From Lysobacteraceae bacterium 2PB (GTDB lineage Bacteria; Pseudomonadota; Gammaproteobacteria; Xanthomonadales; Xanthomonadaceae): DNA of 64,000 nt. Shown here piece by piece: positions 28,156-36,708 of the stretch. The stretch spans positions 119,619 to 183,618 of the forward strand of contig SCMT01000007.1 of the NCBI GenBank assembly GCA_005502915.1. The letters run 5' to 3'. Every line of letters starts with the position of its first letter. Position 1 is the first letter of the stretch. Position numbers and translations under genes: made by a program. The notes under the pieces are model-generated. The model saw only the letters and a list, made by a program, of their open reading frames with translations, was not told where the DNA came from and searched no databases.

Positions 28156-28635
28156 GTGGGCCGGGCCCCCCGCATCCTGTTGCTCGCTGGTGCCGTGCTG
28201 GCCGGCATGCTCATCGCGCGTCCCGCGTCAGCGGTCGACTTGGGATGCACCTATCCCGAACTCGGCCTGCCGCTTGCAGGGCCCGGCGCCGTCGATTGCG
28301 GGATTGTGGGGAACCACAATGAGGAGGCGCGTCGTCGCGCAGTCGAATGTGCGCGCAAGGCGACCGCTGCTGGAAAGCCGATGCGCGTCGGCACGGGCTT
28401 CCACGGTGGCGACGTGCTGGGTTGCGACGTGTTGGTGGTCGATGCGGAGCGCCAGTACTGGCTGATCGCGCTTTTCATGGACTTCTCGTTGGACATGAAG
28501 GTTCCGGAGGTCTTCGTAGGCAGGTGCCGGACGATCGACCTGGGCTGGCAGGATCCGACCGGAGAAGGCCGATTCGGCCCTCGCGACTGCCCGTTCGATG
28601 CCGAGGCATTCGAGGTGTTGAGGGCTTCGTTCTGA
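28156..28635 (+). CDS. exported six-cysteine protein (duplicated unit, copy A)
   Basis: Begins with a GTG two bases after the purF stop, 159 residues. A signal peptide (PRILLLAGAVLAGMLIARPASA) leads to a mature protein with conserved cysteines in LGCTYPELG, AVDCGIVG, AVECARKA, VLGCDVLVVD, GRCRTIDLGW and GRFGPRDC. All six recur at equivalent places in the protein at 28755-29234, implying three disulphides and a periplasmic or secreted protein. I do not recognise a characterised family. The stop overlaps the next ATG (TGATG) of a DUF455 relic, exactly as copy B overlaps the intact DUF455 gene. The copy is intact, though diverged from copy B. Function unknown. Confidence 0.7.
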   Translation: MGRAPRILLLAGAVLAGMLIARPASAVDLGCTYPELGLPLAGPGAVDCGIVGNHNEEARRRAVECARKATAAGKPMRVGTGFHGGDVLGCDVLVVDAERQYWLIALFMDFSLDMKVPEVFVGRCRTIDLGWQDPTGEGRFGPRDCPFDAEAFEVLRASF

Positions 28636-28751
28636 TGACGTTGTTCACCGCCGCCCACGCCTGCCTCCGCGCCGCCGCGCCGGACGAGAAGATCGCGCTG
28701 GCCTTCGCGTCCGCCGAGGCCTTCGCGCGCGGCATCCTGCTGGCGGGGTGA
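28635..28751 (+). pseudogene. 38-codon relic of the DUF455 gene N-terminus
   Basis: Starting with ATG overlapping the previous stop, it encodes MTLFTAAHACLRAAAPDEKI and ends after EAFARGILLAG. Its first 33 codons match the start of the intact DUF455 gene at 29231 with four amino-acid changes, then the frame departs and stops. It is the truncated end of a tandem duplication: copy A of the exported protein plus the 5' end of the DUF455 gene. Whether the peptide is made is unknown; no independent function is expected. Confidence 0.8.
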
Positions 28752-28754
28752 GCG

Positions 28755-29234
28755 ATGCGCGCGGCTCTTCTGCTTCTCGCAATCGTTGCCGCCATGCTGC
28801 CCGTCTGGGCGCAGGCCCGGGACAATGCCTGCCCGTTCCAGCCGAAGCTCGGGCTGGCACTCGCCGGCCCGGACGCAGTCGACTGCGGTGTTGCCCCGAT
28901 GAAGGATCGTAGCGGCCGACGGCGTGTCGCCGAATGTGCGAAAGATGCCATCAAGGCCAAACGCCCGGTACGTTTCGGGGTGGGCAGCGGAGGAATGGGC
29001 ATCGATGTTTTCGATTGCGATATCGTCGTGGTCGATCAAGAACAGAATTACTGGCTGATCGAGTATTCCTACGACTTTTCGTTCGGGGAGGATGCTCGCC
29101 CGGTTGTCTCGGTCTCGCGTTGCCCGACGATCGATTTCGCATGGAAGGATCCGGTGGAACGTGGACGATTCGGTCCGCGCGATTGCGTGATCGACGAGAG
29201 CGCAATCGCGCGCCTTCGACTGACCCGGCCATGA
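28755..29234 (+). CDS. exported six-cysteine protein (duplicated unit, copy B)
   Basis: A 159-residue paralogue of the product at 28156-28635 with the same length, signal peptide position (LLLLAIVAAMLPVWAQA) and six cysteines (ACPFQPKLG, AVDCGVAP, VAECAKDA, VFDCDIVVVD, SRCPTIDFAW, GRFGPRDC). The strand-like YWLIEYSYDFSFGEDARPV matches YWLIALFMDFSLDMK of copy A. The codon pattern is slightly more AT-rich in the second half. Its stop overlaps the ATG of the DUF455 gene as ATGA, so the two are translationally coupled. Function unknown; coupling to a cytoplasmic ferritin-like protein is curious for an exported product. Confidence 0.7.
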   Translation: MRAALLLLAIVAAMLPVWAQARDNACPFQPKLGLALAGPDAVDCGVAPMKDRSGRRRVAECAKDAIKAKRPVRFGVGSGGMGIDVFDCDIVVVDQEQNYWLIEYSYDFSFGEDARPVVSVSRCPTIDFAWKDPVERGRFGPRDCVIDESAIARLRLTRP

Positions 29235-30040
29235 CTCTCTTCACCGCCGCCCACGCCTGCCTACGCGCCGCTTCGCCGGACGACAAGATCGCGCTGACCT
29301 TCGCGACCGCCGAGGCCTTCGCGCGTGGCGAGCTGTCGATCGATGACGACGCGCCGCCGCCGGAGCCGATCCGCATGCCCGGTCGGCCCGATCGGCCGAG
29401 GCTCGTGCATCCGCGCGACCTGCCGAGGCGCGGCTTCGGCAACGACGAGGGTCGCGCGGCCTTCATCCATTCGATCGCACACATCGAATTCAACGCCATC
29501 GACCTGGCCTGGGACGCGATCTACCGCTTCCGCGGCATGCCGCCCGCCTACTACGCCGACTGGGCGCAGGTCGCGCACGACGAGGCGCGACATTTCACGC
29601 TGCTGCGCGCGCGCCTGCAGGACTTCGGTCGTGACTACGGCGACTACGACGCCCACAACGGGCTGTGGGAAATGACCGAGAAGACCGCGCACAGCGGCCT
29701 GGAGCGCATGGCGCTGGTTCCGCGCGTGCTGGAAGCGCGCGGGCTCGACGTCACGCCGGGCATGATCGTCAAGCTGCGCCAGCTCGGTGACCATGCCACC
29801 GCCGACATCCTCGACGTGATCCTCCGCGAGGAAATCGGCCACGTCGCCGCCGGCTCGCGCTGGTTCCGCTGGCACTGCGAACGCGAAGGCGTGGAACCGG
29901 AAGCGACGTTCCGCCGCCTGCTCGTGCAATACGGGCGCGGCGTGCTCTACGGCCCGTTCAATCTCGAAGCGCGCGGCGCGGCCGGCTTCAGCGAGGAAGA
30001 GCTGCAGGCATTGCAGAGCGCGGTCGCCGAGCTCGGCTGA
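29231..30040 (+). CDS. DUF455 family ferritin-like protein
   Basis: A 269-residue member of the DUF455/COG2833 family, a ferritin-like four-helix fold related to the tRNA hydroxylase MiaE. Putative di-metal ligands are visible in HIEFNAIDLAWDA (about residues 83-95), in HDEARHFTLL (about 117-126), and later in REEIGHVAAGSRWF (about 198-211). This is the Glu plus E-x-x-H pairing expected of a diiron carboxylate site. Its reaction has not been established as far as I know. The start at 29231 overlaps the stop of the exported-protein gene; the longer open frame upstream is that gene's other frame. A second, truncated copy of the 5' end lies at 28635-28751. Followed by a cluster of GTAG palindromes. 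Confidence 0.9.
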   Translation: MTLFTAAHACLRAASPDDKIALTFATAEAFARGELSIDDDAPPPEPIRMPGRPDRPRLVHPRDLPRRGFGNDEGRAAFIHSIAHIEFNAIDLAWDAIYRFRGMPPAYYADWAQVAHDEARHFTLLRARLQDFGRDYGDYDAHNGLWEMTEKTAHSGLERMALVPRVLEARGLDVTPGMIVKLRQLGDHATADILDVILREEIGHVAAGSRWFRWHCEREGVEPEATFRRLLVQYGRGVLYGPFNLEARGAAGFSEEELQALQSAVAELG

Positions 30041-30048
30041 CGTTTTTT

Positions 30049-30161
30049 GTAGAGCGGAGCGAAGCTCCGCTGTGCCCTTCGTCTTCTGTAGAGCGGCGCT
30101 TGCTCCGCTCGCCGTGATCGTGATGGGGGATCGAAGAGCAGCGGAGCAAGCTCCGCTCTAC
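30049..30161. repeat. cluster of three GTAG-headed palindromes (SMAG/REP-like)
   Basis: Two direct copies at 30049-30071 and 30088-30110 and one inverted copy at 30140-30161 share the form GTAG + AGCGGAGC + short loop + GCTCCGCT. The 5' GTAG head plus short imperfect hairpin is the signature described for SMAG repeats of Stenotrophomonas, REP-type elements thought to be mobilised by RAYT transposases. They sit between the DUF455 gene and the TonB receptor gene and could also act as terminators. Confidence 0.88.
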
Positions 30162-30201
30162 AAGAGCACGTGCCCAGAGCGTTCAGCGTCGGGTACGTGA
30201 T

Positions 30202-30216
30202 TGAAACAATGTTTCA
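30202..30216. promoter_or_regulatory. palindromic operator-like site upstream of TonB receptor
   Basis: TGAAACAATGTTTCA is a perfect inverted repeat (6-bp arms, 3-base centre) located 152 bases before the receptor ATG and just past the repeat cluster. Its size and symmetry suit a dimeric repressor of TetR or LacI type, but the regulator is not in view. Confidence 0.45.
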
Positions 30217-30367
30217 CTGATGCATGGCAACACAGCCTTGCGCGACGAAACGCAACGTCGCTGCAATGCCGCGTACATACATGCGCCGCAGTATGCCGGA
30301 CTGCCCCGACGGTCGCCGCGGGGCGCTTCCTCCGAACGGCGACCCACTCCCACGGATTACCATTTCG

Positions 30368-32590
30368 ATGACGAAGACGACGATCCTCGCCGCCTCCATC
30401 CTGCTGTGCCTGCAGGCCGGCACAGCATCCGCCCAGACCGCGCCCGACGGCGGCGCCGATGCCGAAGCCTCCACGCTCGACACCATCTCCGTCGTCGGCA
30501 CCGGCCAGACCCGCCAGGTGCAGTCGCTGGGCAAGGACGACCTCGCGCGCGAAGCCGCCGGCGCCAGCCCGCTCAAGGCCGTGGCGAAGCTGCCGGGCGT
30601 GAACTTCCAGAGCTCCGATCCGTGGGGCAACTACGAATGGTCGGCCAAGCTGAGCATCCGCGGCTTCTCGCAGCAGCAGCTCGGCTTCACCCTCGACGGC
30701 ATCCCGCTGGGCGACATGAGCTACGGCAACCACAACGGCCTGCACGTCAGCCGCGCGGTGATCAGCGAGAACCTCAACGGCACCGAACTGTCGCAGGGCA
30801 GTGGCGCGATCGACACCGCGTCCACCGGCAACCTCGGCGGCACGCTGCGCTTCTTCACCTCGAATCCCGCCGAGGACTTCGGCGTGCGCGTCGCGCAGAC
30901 CATCGGCACCGAATCGACCACCCGCACCTTCGTGCGCATGGACAGCGGCCGGCAGGGCGATTTCTCGGCCTACGTCAGCGGCGCCTGGCACGACGGCGAC
31001 AAGTGGAAGGGCGAAGGCCCGCAGCGCAACGCGCAGTTCAACGGCAAGGCCGTGTACGCGACCGACACCCTGGAAATCACCGGCTATGCCGCGACCTCGC
31101 GCCGCCGCGAAACCGACTACGCAGATCTTTCGCTCGAATCCGCGCGTCGCCTCGGCTACGACTGGGACAACTACGCCGGCGACTGGCAGCGTGCGATCGA
31201 TGCCGCCAACGGTATCTTCACCGGCGGCGTGACCAGTCTCGACGATGCTTACTACATCGCGCGCGGCGTGCGCGACGACGACCTGCTCTCGCTCGCCGTG
31301 GAATGGCAGGCCAGCGACGATGTCGCGCTCAACGCCACCGCCTACTACCACCGCAACGATGGCCAGGGCCACTGGGCCACGCCGTACTCGGCCTCGCCGG
31401 ACGTGCCGATCCGCATGCGCACCACCGAATACGACATCGAACGCACCGGCCTCATGCCGAGCCTCGACTGGCGCATCGGCAACCACCAGCTGCGCGCCGG
31501 CCTGTGGTTGGAGAAGAACGCGCACGGCGTGCAGCGCAACTTCTACGATCTGCGCCGCGACACGCCGCCGGACGACATCTTCTTCTACCGCAATCCCGAC
31601 CAGCGCGTGTTCCGCCAGCGCTTCGACACCGACACCCGCCAGTTCTACGTGCTCGACCATATGGAATTCGCCGACGGTCGCCTCGCGATCGACGCCGGCT
31701 TCAAGGGCACGCGCGTCGAGATCGACGGCCGCAACCTCATCGGCACCCGTGCCGGCGGCAAGCTGGTCGCGCAGGACAACTTCCAGCCGCAGCTCGGCGC
31801 GCGCTGGCGTTTCAACGACCACGAAGAGATCTTCGGCTCCTACGCCGAGACCATGTCCGCGTTCCGCAGCGGTGTGAACGGCCCGCATTCGACCACCCAG
31901 GTCGCGTTCGACGCGGTCAAGGACGGTCTCGAACCCGAAACCTCGCGCACCTTCGAGATCGGCCTGCGCAGCAGTCGCGACTGGTTCGACGCCTCGCTCG
32001 CCCTGTACCGCGTCGACTTCGAGAACCGCCTGCTCGCCATCGCCCAGTGCGCCGGCATCGTCGGCTGCGCCGCCGCGTTCGCCAACGTCGGCGATGTCGA
32101 GACGCGCGGTGCCGAGGCGGTGTTCCAGCTCAAGCCGATGGACGGCCTGGTCTGGTACAACTCGCTGTCCTGGAACGATTCGGAATATGCCTCGGATTAC
32201 ATCGATGGCGTCAACGTGATCCGCACCTCGGGCAAGCAGGTCGTCGACGCGCCGAAGAAGCTGTTCGCCACCGAGATCAGCTGGCAGCGCGATGGCCTGA
32301 GCCTGCAGCTGGGCGCGAAGTACACCGACCGCCGCTACATCAGTTATCTCAACGACTCGTCCGTGCCGGGCTTCTGGGTCGCCGATGCGGGTGCCTCGTA
32401 CGAATGGACCTCGCTGGGCTGGGCCAAGTCCTTCAAGCTCAAGCTCGACGTGACCAACCTGTTCGACAAGGAATACTTCTCCAGCGTCGGTACGAATGGC
32501 TTCGTCGTCTCCGATCCGAACGGCCTGAACTACACGCTCAATGCCGGTGCGCCGCGCCAGGTCTTCCTGACCGCTGATATCCGGTTCTGA
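30368..32590 (+). CDS. TonB-dependent receptor
   Basis: A 740-residue outer membrane receptor that would import a bulky ligand using TonB energy. From the ATG at 30368 there is a signal peptide (ILAASILLCLQAGTASA), a TonB-box-like stretch (about residues 37-44, LDTISVVG), a plug domain (about 55-165, with KLPGVNF and LSIRGFSQQQLGFTLDGIPLG), and a long barrel ending in TADIRF with the terminal Phe. Several late motifs are typical of siderophore or substrate receptors (KLKLDVTNLFDKEYFSS). An upstream ATG in the same frame (30224) lacks a signal peptide, so 30368 is chosen. The ligand cannot be read. A PhoD-like phosphatase gene follows after 68 bases, which hints at a phosphorylated or phosphate-related substrate, but weakly. 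Confidence 0.92.
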   Translation: MTKTTILAASILLCLQAGTASAQTAPDGGADAEASTLDTISVVGTGQTRQVQSLGKDDLAREAAGASPLKAVAKLPGVNFQSSDPWGNYEWSAKLSIRGFSQQQLGFTLDGIPLGDMSYGNHNGLHVSRAVISENLNGTELSQGSGAIDTASTGNLGGTLRFFTSNPAEDFGVRVAQTIGTESTTRTFVRMDSGRQGDFSAYVSGAWHDGDKWKGEGPQRNAQFNGKAVYATDTLEITGYAATSRRRETDYADLSLESARRLGYDWDNYAGDWQRAIDAANGIFTGGVTSLDDAYYIARGVRDDDLLSLAVEWQASDDVALNATAYYHRNDGQGHWATPYSASPDVPIRMRTTEYDIERTGLMPSLDWRIGNHQLRAGLWLEKNAHGVQRNFYDLRRDTPPDDIFFYRNPDQRVFRQRFDTDTRQFYVLDHMEFADGRLAIDAGFKGTRVEIDGRNLIGTRAGGKLVAQDNFQPQLGARWRFNDHEEIFGSYAETMSAFRSGVNGPHSTTQVAFDAVKDGLEPETSRTFEIGLRSSRDWFDASLALYRVDFENRLLAIAQCAGIVGCAAAFANVGDVETRGAEAVFQLKPMDGLVWYNSLSWNDSEYASDYIDGVNVIRTSGKQVVDAPKKLFATEISWQRDGLSLQLGAKYTDRRYISYLNDSSVPGFWVADAGASYEWTSLGWAKSFKLKLDVTNLFDKEYFSSVGTNGFVVSDPNGLNYTLNAGAPRQVFLTADIRF

Positions 32591-32658
32591 TCCTCGGCCC
32601 CTGTTCTGCCAGTCGCGCGCGGCCCGGTGACCCCGGGCCGCGTCGCGTGGAGTCTTCC

Positions 32659-33768
32659 ATGCCTGCATTCCTGCCTGCCCTGCGCATGCTGTTCGCCTGC
32701 GCGATCTTCGCGATGACCGCACCGGCCTTCGCCGCCGCGCCCTTGCCCTCGGCGGACGCCGAAATCACCCGCATCGCCTTCGGTTCGTGCTCGAAGGAAA
32801 CCCTGCCGCAGCCGATCTGGAACGCGGTCCTTGCCGAGAAGCCCGAGCTGTTCGTCTTCCTCGGCGACAACATCTACGGCGACACCCGCGACATGGATGT
32901 GCTGCGCGGCAAGTACGCGAAGCTCGCCGCGATCGACGGCTTCCGTGCGCTGCGCGCGCAGGTGCCGATGGTCGCGACCTGGGACGACCACGATTACGGC
33001 GAGGACGATGCCGGCGGCGAGTATCCGATGAAGGAACAAAGTCGGCGCATCTTCCTCGACTTCTGGGGTGAGCCGGTGGATTCGCTGCGTCGCGAACGCG
33101 ATGGCGTCTACACCAGCTACACCTTCGGCCCGGAAGGTCGTCGCGTGCAGCTGATCCTGCTCGACCTGCGCTACAACCGCACGCCGATCGCGACCTCGCC
33201 CTTCCTCGCCGATGAAGCGGCCTATCGCACCTGGGCCGAGCGCGCGGGCAAGGCCGGCCGCGAAGTGCCCGGGCCGTACGCACGCAATCCAGATCCGGCC
33301 GCGACCATGCTCGGCGAACGGCAGTGGCGCTGGCTGGAGGAACAGCTGCGACAGCCGGCCGACGTTCGTCTGATCGGCTCCAGCCTGCAGGTGCTGGCCG
33401 ATTTCCCGGGCTGGGAGGCCTGGGTGAACTATCCCAACGACCAGCAGCGATTGTTCCGGCTGATCCGCGACACCGGCGCACGCGGCGTGGTCCTGCTCAG
33501 CGGCGACACGCATTACGGCGAGATCACGCGACAGGGCGAGAACGTGCCGTATCCGCTGTACGACATCACCAGCAGCGGCCTGACCCAGGTCTGGCACGTG
33601 CCGGTGCCGAACGCGCTGCGCATCGACGGCCGCTATTTCCGCCAGGCGAATTTCGGCATGGTCGAAATCGACTGGGCACGGCACCACCTGGCGCTGGTGC
33701 TGCGCGACGAACGCGGCGGCGAACTGATGCGGCAGTCGCTGGCGCTGGCTGACCTCACGCCGCGTTGA
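32659..33768 (+). CDS. PhoD-like exported phosphatase/phosphodiesterase
   Basis: A 369-residue exported metallohydrolase of the PhoD-like group. The signal peptide is MLFACAIFAMTAPAFAAA. The metal-binding motif FLGDNIYGDTRD is near residue 70, followed by VATWDDHDYGEDDAGGEYP (about 110-128), and LLSGDTHYGEITR near residue 280. These match the PhoD arrangement of Asp, Asn and His ligands for calcium and iron. The family hydrolyses phosphate mono- or diesters outside the cytoplasm. The ATG at 32659 follows GGAG with good spacing; an in-frame GTG at 32647 is possible. It is in the same direction as the TonB receptor and probably co-transcribed. It is followed by a pair of GTAG palindromes. Confidence 0.88.
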   Translation: MPAFLPALRMLFACAIFAMTAPAFAAAPLPSADAEITRIAFGSCSKETLPQPIWNAVLAEKPELFVFLGDNIYGDTRDMDVLRGKYAKLAAIDGFRALRAQVPMVATWDDHDYGEDDAGGEYPMKEQSRRIFLDFWGEPVDSLRRERDGVYTSYTFGPEGRRVQLILLDLRYNRTPIATSPFLADEAAYRTWAERAGKAGREVPGPYARNPDPAATMLGERQWRWLEEQLRQPADVRLIGSSLQVLADFPGWEAWVNYPNDQQRLFRLIRDTGARGVVLLSGDTHYGEITRQGENVPYPLYDITSSGLTQVWHVPVPNALRIDGRYFRQANFGMVEIDWARHHLALVLRDERGGELMRQSLALADLTPR

Positions 33769-33779
33769 TCGAAGGTGTT

Positions 33780-33843
33780 GTAGAGCGGAGCTTGCTCCGC
33801 TCGCTTTTCATGAAATGCATGAGCGGAGCAAGCTCCGCTCTAC
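33780..33843. repeat. pair of inverted GTAG-headed palindromes (SMAG/REP-like)
   Basis: One copy at 33780-33802 (GTAG head, GAGCGGAGC/GCTCCGCTC) and one in opposite orientation at 33821-33843 (ending CTAC) form a larger inverted structure around an 18-base centre. They have the same core as the cluster at 30049-30161, and lie between the convergent PhoD-like and lipoprotein genes. Confidence 0.88.
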
Positions 33844-33912
33844 GACATGCAAGTTCAACGGCGTTCGTCGCACGCTGGGCTTGCGTTGCCGGAATTGCCG
33901 CGTCGCGTCGCT

Positions 33913-34404
33913 TCATCCGCCTGCGAGGTGGAAGATCTCCGCTGGCGCGCCATGCTCGCGTGCCCAGGTGTCCCACGCGTTGCCGGGGATGTTGAGGCTG
34001 AGTTCGCGGACACGCCAGACGCCGTTGTCGTGTCGCAGCAGGATGAATGCCGCATCGTCTTCGAGAATGCCCGAGCGGCGTTCGTCCTCGTAGCGCGTGC
34101 GCAGGTAGTCGATCTGCTGGCCTGCCGGGGTGCGCGGGTAGACCTCCGCGAATGCCCAGCCCTTGCGTTCGCGCAGGCGTTGCACATCCAGCAAGACCGG
34201 CTGCTCCAGATCCTCTGCGAATGCGGCATGCATGGCGGCGAGCAGAGGTGCGTGGCGGGGGTCGCCCTCGGCCACATCGATCGGACCTGAGGGAACCTCG
34301 ATGGTGCGTCCGCCGATCGGCATCGGCTCGCCTTCGGGGGTGCAGGCCGCGAGCAGGCCTGCGATTGCGAGTGCCGCGACGGTAAGACGGGCCAGCCTGC
34401 GCAT
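33913..34404 (-). CDS. predicted lipoprotein
   Basis: A 163-residue protein with a lipoprotein signal (LTVAALAIAGLLAACTPEG, lipobox LAAC at about residue 21). The mature part is acidic, with PIDVAEGDPRHAPLLAAMHA and FAEDLEQPVLLDVQRLRE and a later FILLRHDNGVWRV, suggesting a mixed alpha/beta domain of the NTF2 or cystatin size. No family is recognised. The start at 34404 is chosen because it precedes the signal directly; the open frame extends 19 codons further up without sense. It ends 20 bases from the lpxH region on the same strand and is probably co-transcribed downstream of lpxH. Envelope location inferred. Confidence 0.65.
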   Translation of the reverse strand: MRRLARLTVAALAIAGLLAACTPEGEPMPIGGRTIEVPSGPIDVAEGDPRHAPLLAAMHAAFAEDLEQPVLLDVQRLRERKGWAFAEVYPRTPAGQQIDYLRTRYEDERRSGILEDDAAFILLRHDNGVWRVRELSLNIPGNAWDTWAREHGAPAEIFHLAGG

Positions 34405-34423
34405 GAGCGATGCCTCGGTCGAG

Positions 34424-35167
34424 TCAGAGCGCCAGTGTATCCAGCAGCATCCCGTCCGCATCCACCCGCAGCACCGAGCCCTGCGTGTACCAGTCGCCGA
34501 GCACCACGCGGCGCGCGGGGCGGCCGTCGATGTCGAGGTGGTGGATCGCCGGGCGATGGGTGTGACCGTGGATCAGGGTGTCGATGCCGTAGCGCGCCAG
34601 GGTCGCGTGGACGGCGGCGGGGGATACATCGGTGATGGTCTCGAACTGCGCGCGGTCGTCGTGCTTCATGGCCTGCTGGCGCTGCTGGCTGGCGGCGCGG
34701 GCCTGCGCGGCGAAGGCGAGGCGCGCGGCCAGTGGCTGGGCGAGGAAACCGGCGCGCCAGGCCGGGTCGCGGGTCTGCGCGCGGAAGGCCTGGTAGGCGA
34801 CGTCGTCGGTGCACAGGCTGTCGCCGTGCATCAGCAGCGTCGGCCTGCCATACAGCATCACCACGGCGGATTCCGCCAGCAGGGTCGCGCCGGCGCGCCG
34901 GGCGAAGTCGAGGCCGACCAGGAAGTCGCGATTGCCGTGCTGGAAGAATACCGGCACGCCTGCGTCCGACAGCGCGCGCAGCCTGTCGGCGACGAAGGCG
35001 CCGATCTCGGCCGGGTCGTCGTCGCCGACCCAGGCTTCGAACAGGTCGCCGAGGATGTACAGGGCATCGGCGCCGCGCGCCTCGCCGTCGATGAAGTCGC
35101 CGAACAGGCGGGTGACCTCCGGGCGCTCGGGATCGAGGTGGAGGTCGGAGATGAAGAGGGTGGTCAT
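34424..35167 (-). CDS. lpxH: UDP-2,3-diacylglucosamine diphosphatase
   Basis: It hydrolyses UDP-2,3-diacylglucosamine to lipid X and UMP, the fourth step of lipid A synthesis, at the inner membrane face. The 247-residue protein has the calcineurin-like metal motifs of Lpx[14 protein letters not shown] (about residues 5-17), [15 protein letters not shown] (about 37-51), [11 protein letters not shown] (about 74-84), [11 protein letters not shown] (about 111-121) and [14 protein letters not shown] (about 195-208). Length is typical. The ATG is separated from the divergent gltX promoter by about 100 bases. The small lipoprotein gene follows it. Confidence 0.96.
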   Translation of the reverse strand: MTTLFISDLHLDPERPEVTRLFGDFIDGEARGADALYILGDLFEAWVGDDDPAEIGAFVADRLRALSDAGVPVFFQHGNRDFLVGLDFARRAGATLLAESAVVMLYGRPTLLMHGDSLCTDDVAYQAFRAQTRDPAWRAGFLAQPLAARLAFAAQARAASQQRQQAMKHDDRAQFETITDVSPAAVHATLARYGIDTLIHGHTHRPAIHHLDIDGRPARRVVLGDWYTQGSVLRVDADGMLLDTLAL

Positions 35168-35237
35168 GGGGCGGAATTGTAGGGGAGGGCGGCGGCCCGC
35201 GGCCCGGCAGACGACCCGGTCACCCCGGCCAACCGGG

Positions 35238-35243
35238 TAAAAT
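35238..35243 (+). promoter_or_regulatory. -10 box of gltX
   Basis: TAAAAT lies 31 bases upstream of the gltX ATG in an otherwise GC-rich gap between divergent genes. The -35 is not clear. Confidence 0.45.
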
Positions 35244-35273
35244 CACCTCCTTTCCCGTGATCCGGCCCCCCGC

Positions 35274-36677
35274 ATGACCATCCGTACCCGCTTCGCCCCC
35301 AGCCCCACCGGCTACCTGCACATCGGCGGCGCCCGCACCGCGCTGTACTGCTGGCTGGCCTCGCGCCACGCCGGTGGCCAGTTCGTGCTGCGGATCGAGG
35401 ATACGGACCGTGAACGCAGCACCCAAGGCGCGATCGACGCGATCCTCGACGCGATGGACTGGCTGGGCCTGAACTACGACGAAGGCCCGATCTACCAGAC
35501 CCAGCGCCTCGACCGCTATCGCGAGGTCGCCGAGCAGATGATCGCCGCCGGCACCGCGTACTACGCCTACGAGACCAAGGAAGAACTGCAGGCCGTGCGC
35601 GAAGCCGCGCTCGCCGCCAAGGAAAAGCCGCGCTACAACGGCGCGTATCGCGAGGCCAACGCCGGGTTCCGCGACGACCCGAACCGGGTCATCCGCTTCA
35701 AGAACCCGCTCGACGGCAAGGTCGCGTGGGACGACAAGGTCAAGGGCCGCATCGAGTTCGACAACGCCGAGCTCGACGACCTGGTGATCTTCCGCGCCGA
35801 TGGCTACCCGACCTACAACTTCGCCGTCGTCGTCGACGACCTCGACATGGGCATCACCGATGTCGTGCGCGGCGACGACCACGTCAACAACACGCCGCGC
35901 CAGATCAACATCTACCAGGCCCTCGGCGCCCCGGTGCCGAACTTCGCGCACCTGCCGATGATCCTCGATTCCGAGGGCGCGAAACTGTCCAAGCGCACCG
36001 GCGCGGCCGACGTGATGGGGTATCGCGATGCCGGCTACCTGCCGCATGCGCTGCTCAACTATCTCGTCCGCCTCGGCTGGTCGCATGGCGACCAGGAAAT
36101 CTTCAGCATCGAGGAGATGGTCAAGCTGTTCGAGCTGCACGACGTGAACCCGGCCGCCTCGCGCCTGGACATGGCCAAGCTCGGCTGGCTCAACCAGCAG
36201 TACCTCAAGAGCGATGCGCCGGAAGACGTGGCGAAGCACCTGGTCTGGCATCTGGAGAAGGCCGGTTACGACCTCGCGAAGGGCCCGAAGCCGGTCGACC
36301 TCGTCATCGCCCTGCGCGAACGCGCGCAGACGCTGAAGGAAATGGCCGAGAAGTCGGCGGTGTGGTTCGGTCCGCTGACGATCTACGACGAGGCCGCCGT
36401 GGCCAAGCACCTGAAGCCGGAAGCCGCCGCGCCGCTGGCCGACGCCCGCGACCGCCTGGCCGCGCTGCCGACGTGGTCCGCCGAGACCGTCTCCGCCGCG
36501 CTGCACGCGACCGCCGAGGCGCTGGGCATCGGCATGGGCAAGGTCGCGCAGCCGATGCGCGTGGCGATCACCGGCACCCAGGTCAGCCCGGACATCTCGC
36601 ACACGGTCTACCTGGCCGGGCAGGGCGAGGCCGTGGTCCGCATCGACGCCGCGCTGGCGAAGATCGCAGCGGCTTGA
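35274..36677 (+). CDS. gltX: glutamate--tRNA ligase
   Basis: It charges tRNA-Glu with glutamate. The 467-residue class I synthetase starts [20 protein letters not shown], where HIGG is the glutamyl form of the HIGH signature (about residues 16-19). The second signature is [11 protein letters not shown] (about 238-248, KMSKS equivalent). [19 protein letters not shown] is the conserved glutamate/ATP site region. A helical anticodon-binding C-terminal domain (about 330-467) follows. It is a single GltX in this window, so discriminating or non-discriminating type is not addressed. zur follows after 31 bases and may share the message. Cytoplasmic, essential. Confidence 0.97.
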   Translation: MTIRTRFAPSPTGYLHIGGARTALYCWLASRHAGGQFVLRIEDTDRERSTQGAIDAILDAMDWLGLNYDEGPIYQTQRLDRYREVAEQMIAAGTAYYAYETKEELQAVREAALAAKEKPRYNGAYREANAGFRDDPNRVIRFKNPLDGKVAWDDKVKGRIEFDNAELDDLVIFRADGYPTYNFAVVVDDLDMGITDVVRGDDHVNNTPRQINIYQALGAPVPNFAHLPMILDSEGAKLSKRTGAADVMGYRDAGYLPHALLNYLVRLGWSHGDQEIFSIEEMVKLFELHDVNPAASRLDMAKLGWLNQQYLKSDAPEDVAKHLVWHLEKAGYDLAKGPKPVDLVIALRERAQTLKEMAEKSAVWFGPLTIYDEAAVAKHLKPEAAAPLADARDRLAALPTWSAETVSAALHATAEALGIGMGKVAQPMRVAITGTQVSPDISHTVYLAGQGEAVVRIDAALAKIAAA

Positions 36678-36708
36678 GTCGGGCCAGCGACGACGCCATC
36701 ATCTCGTC

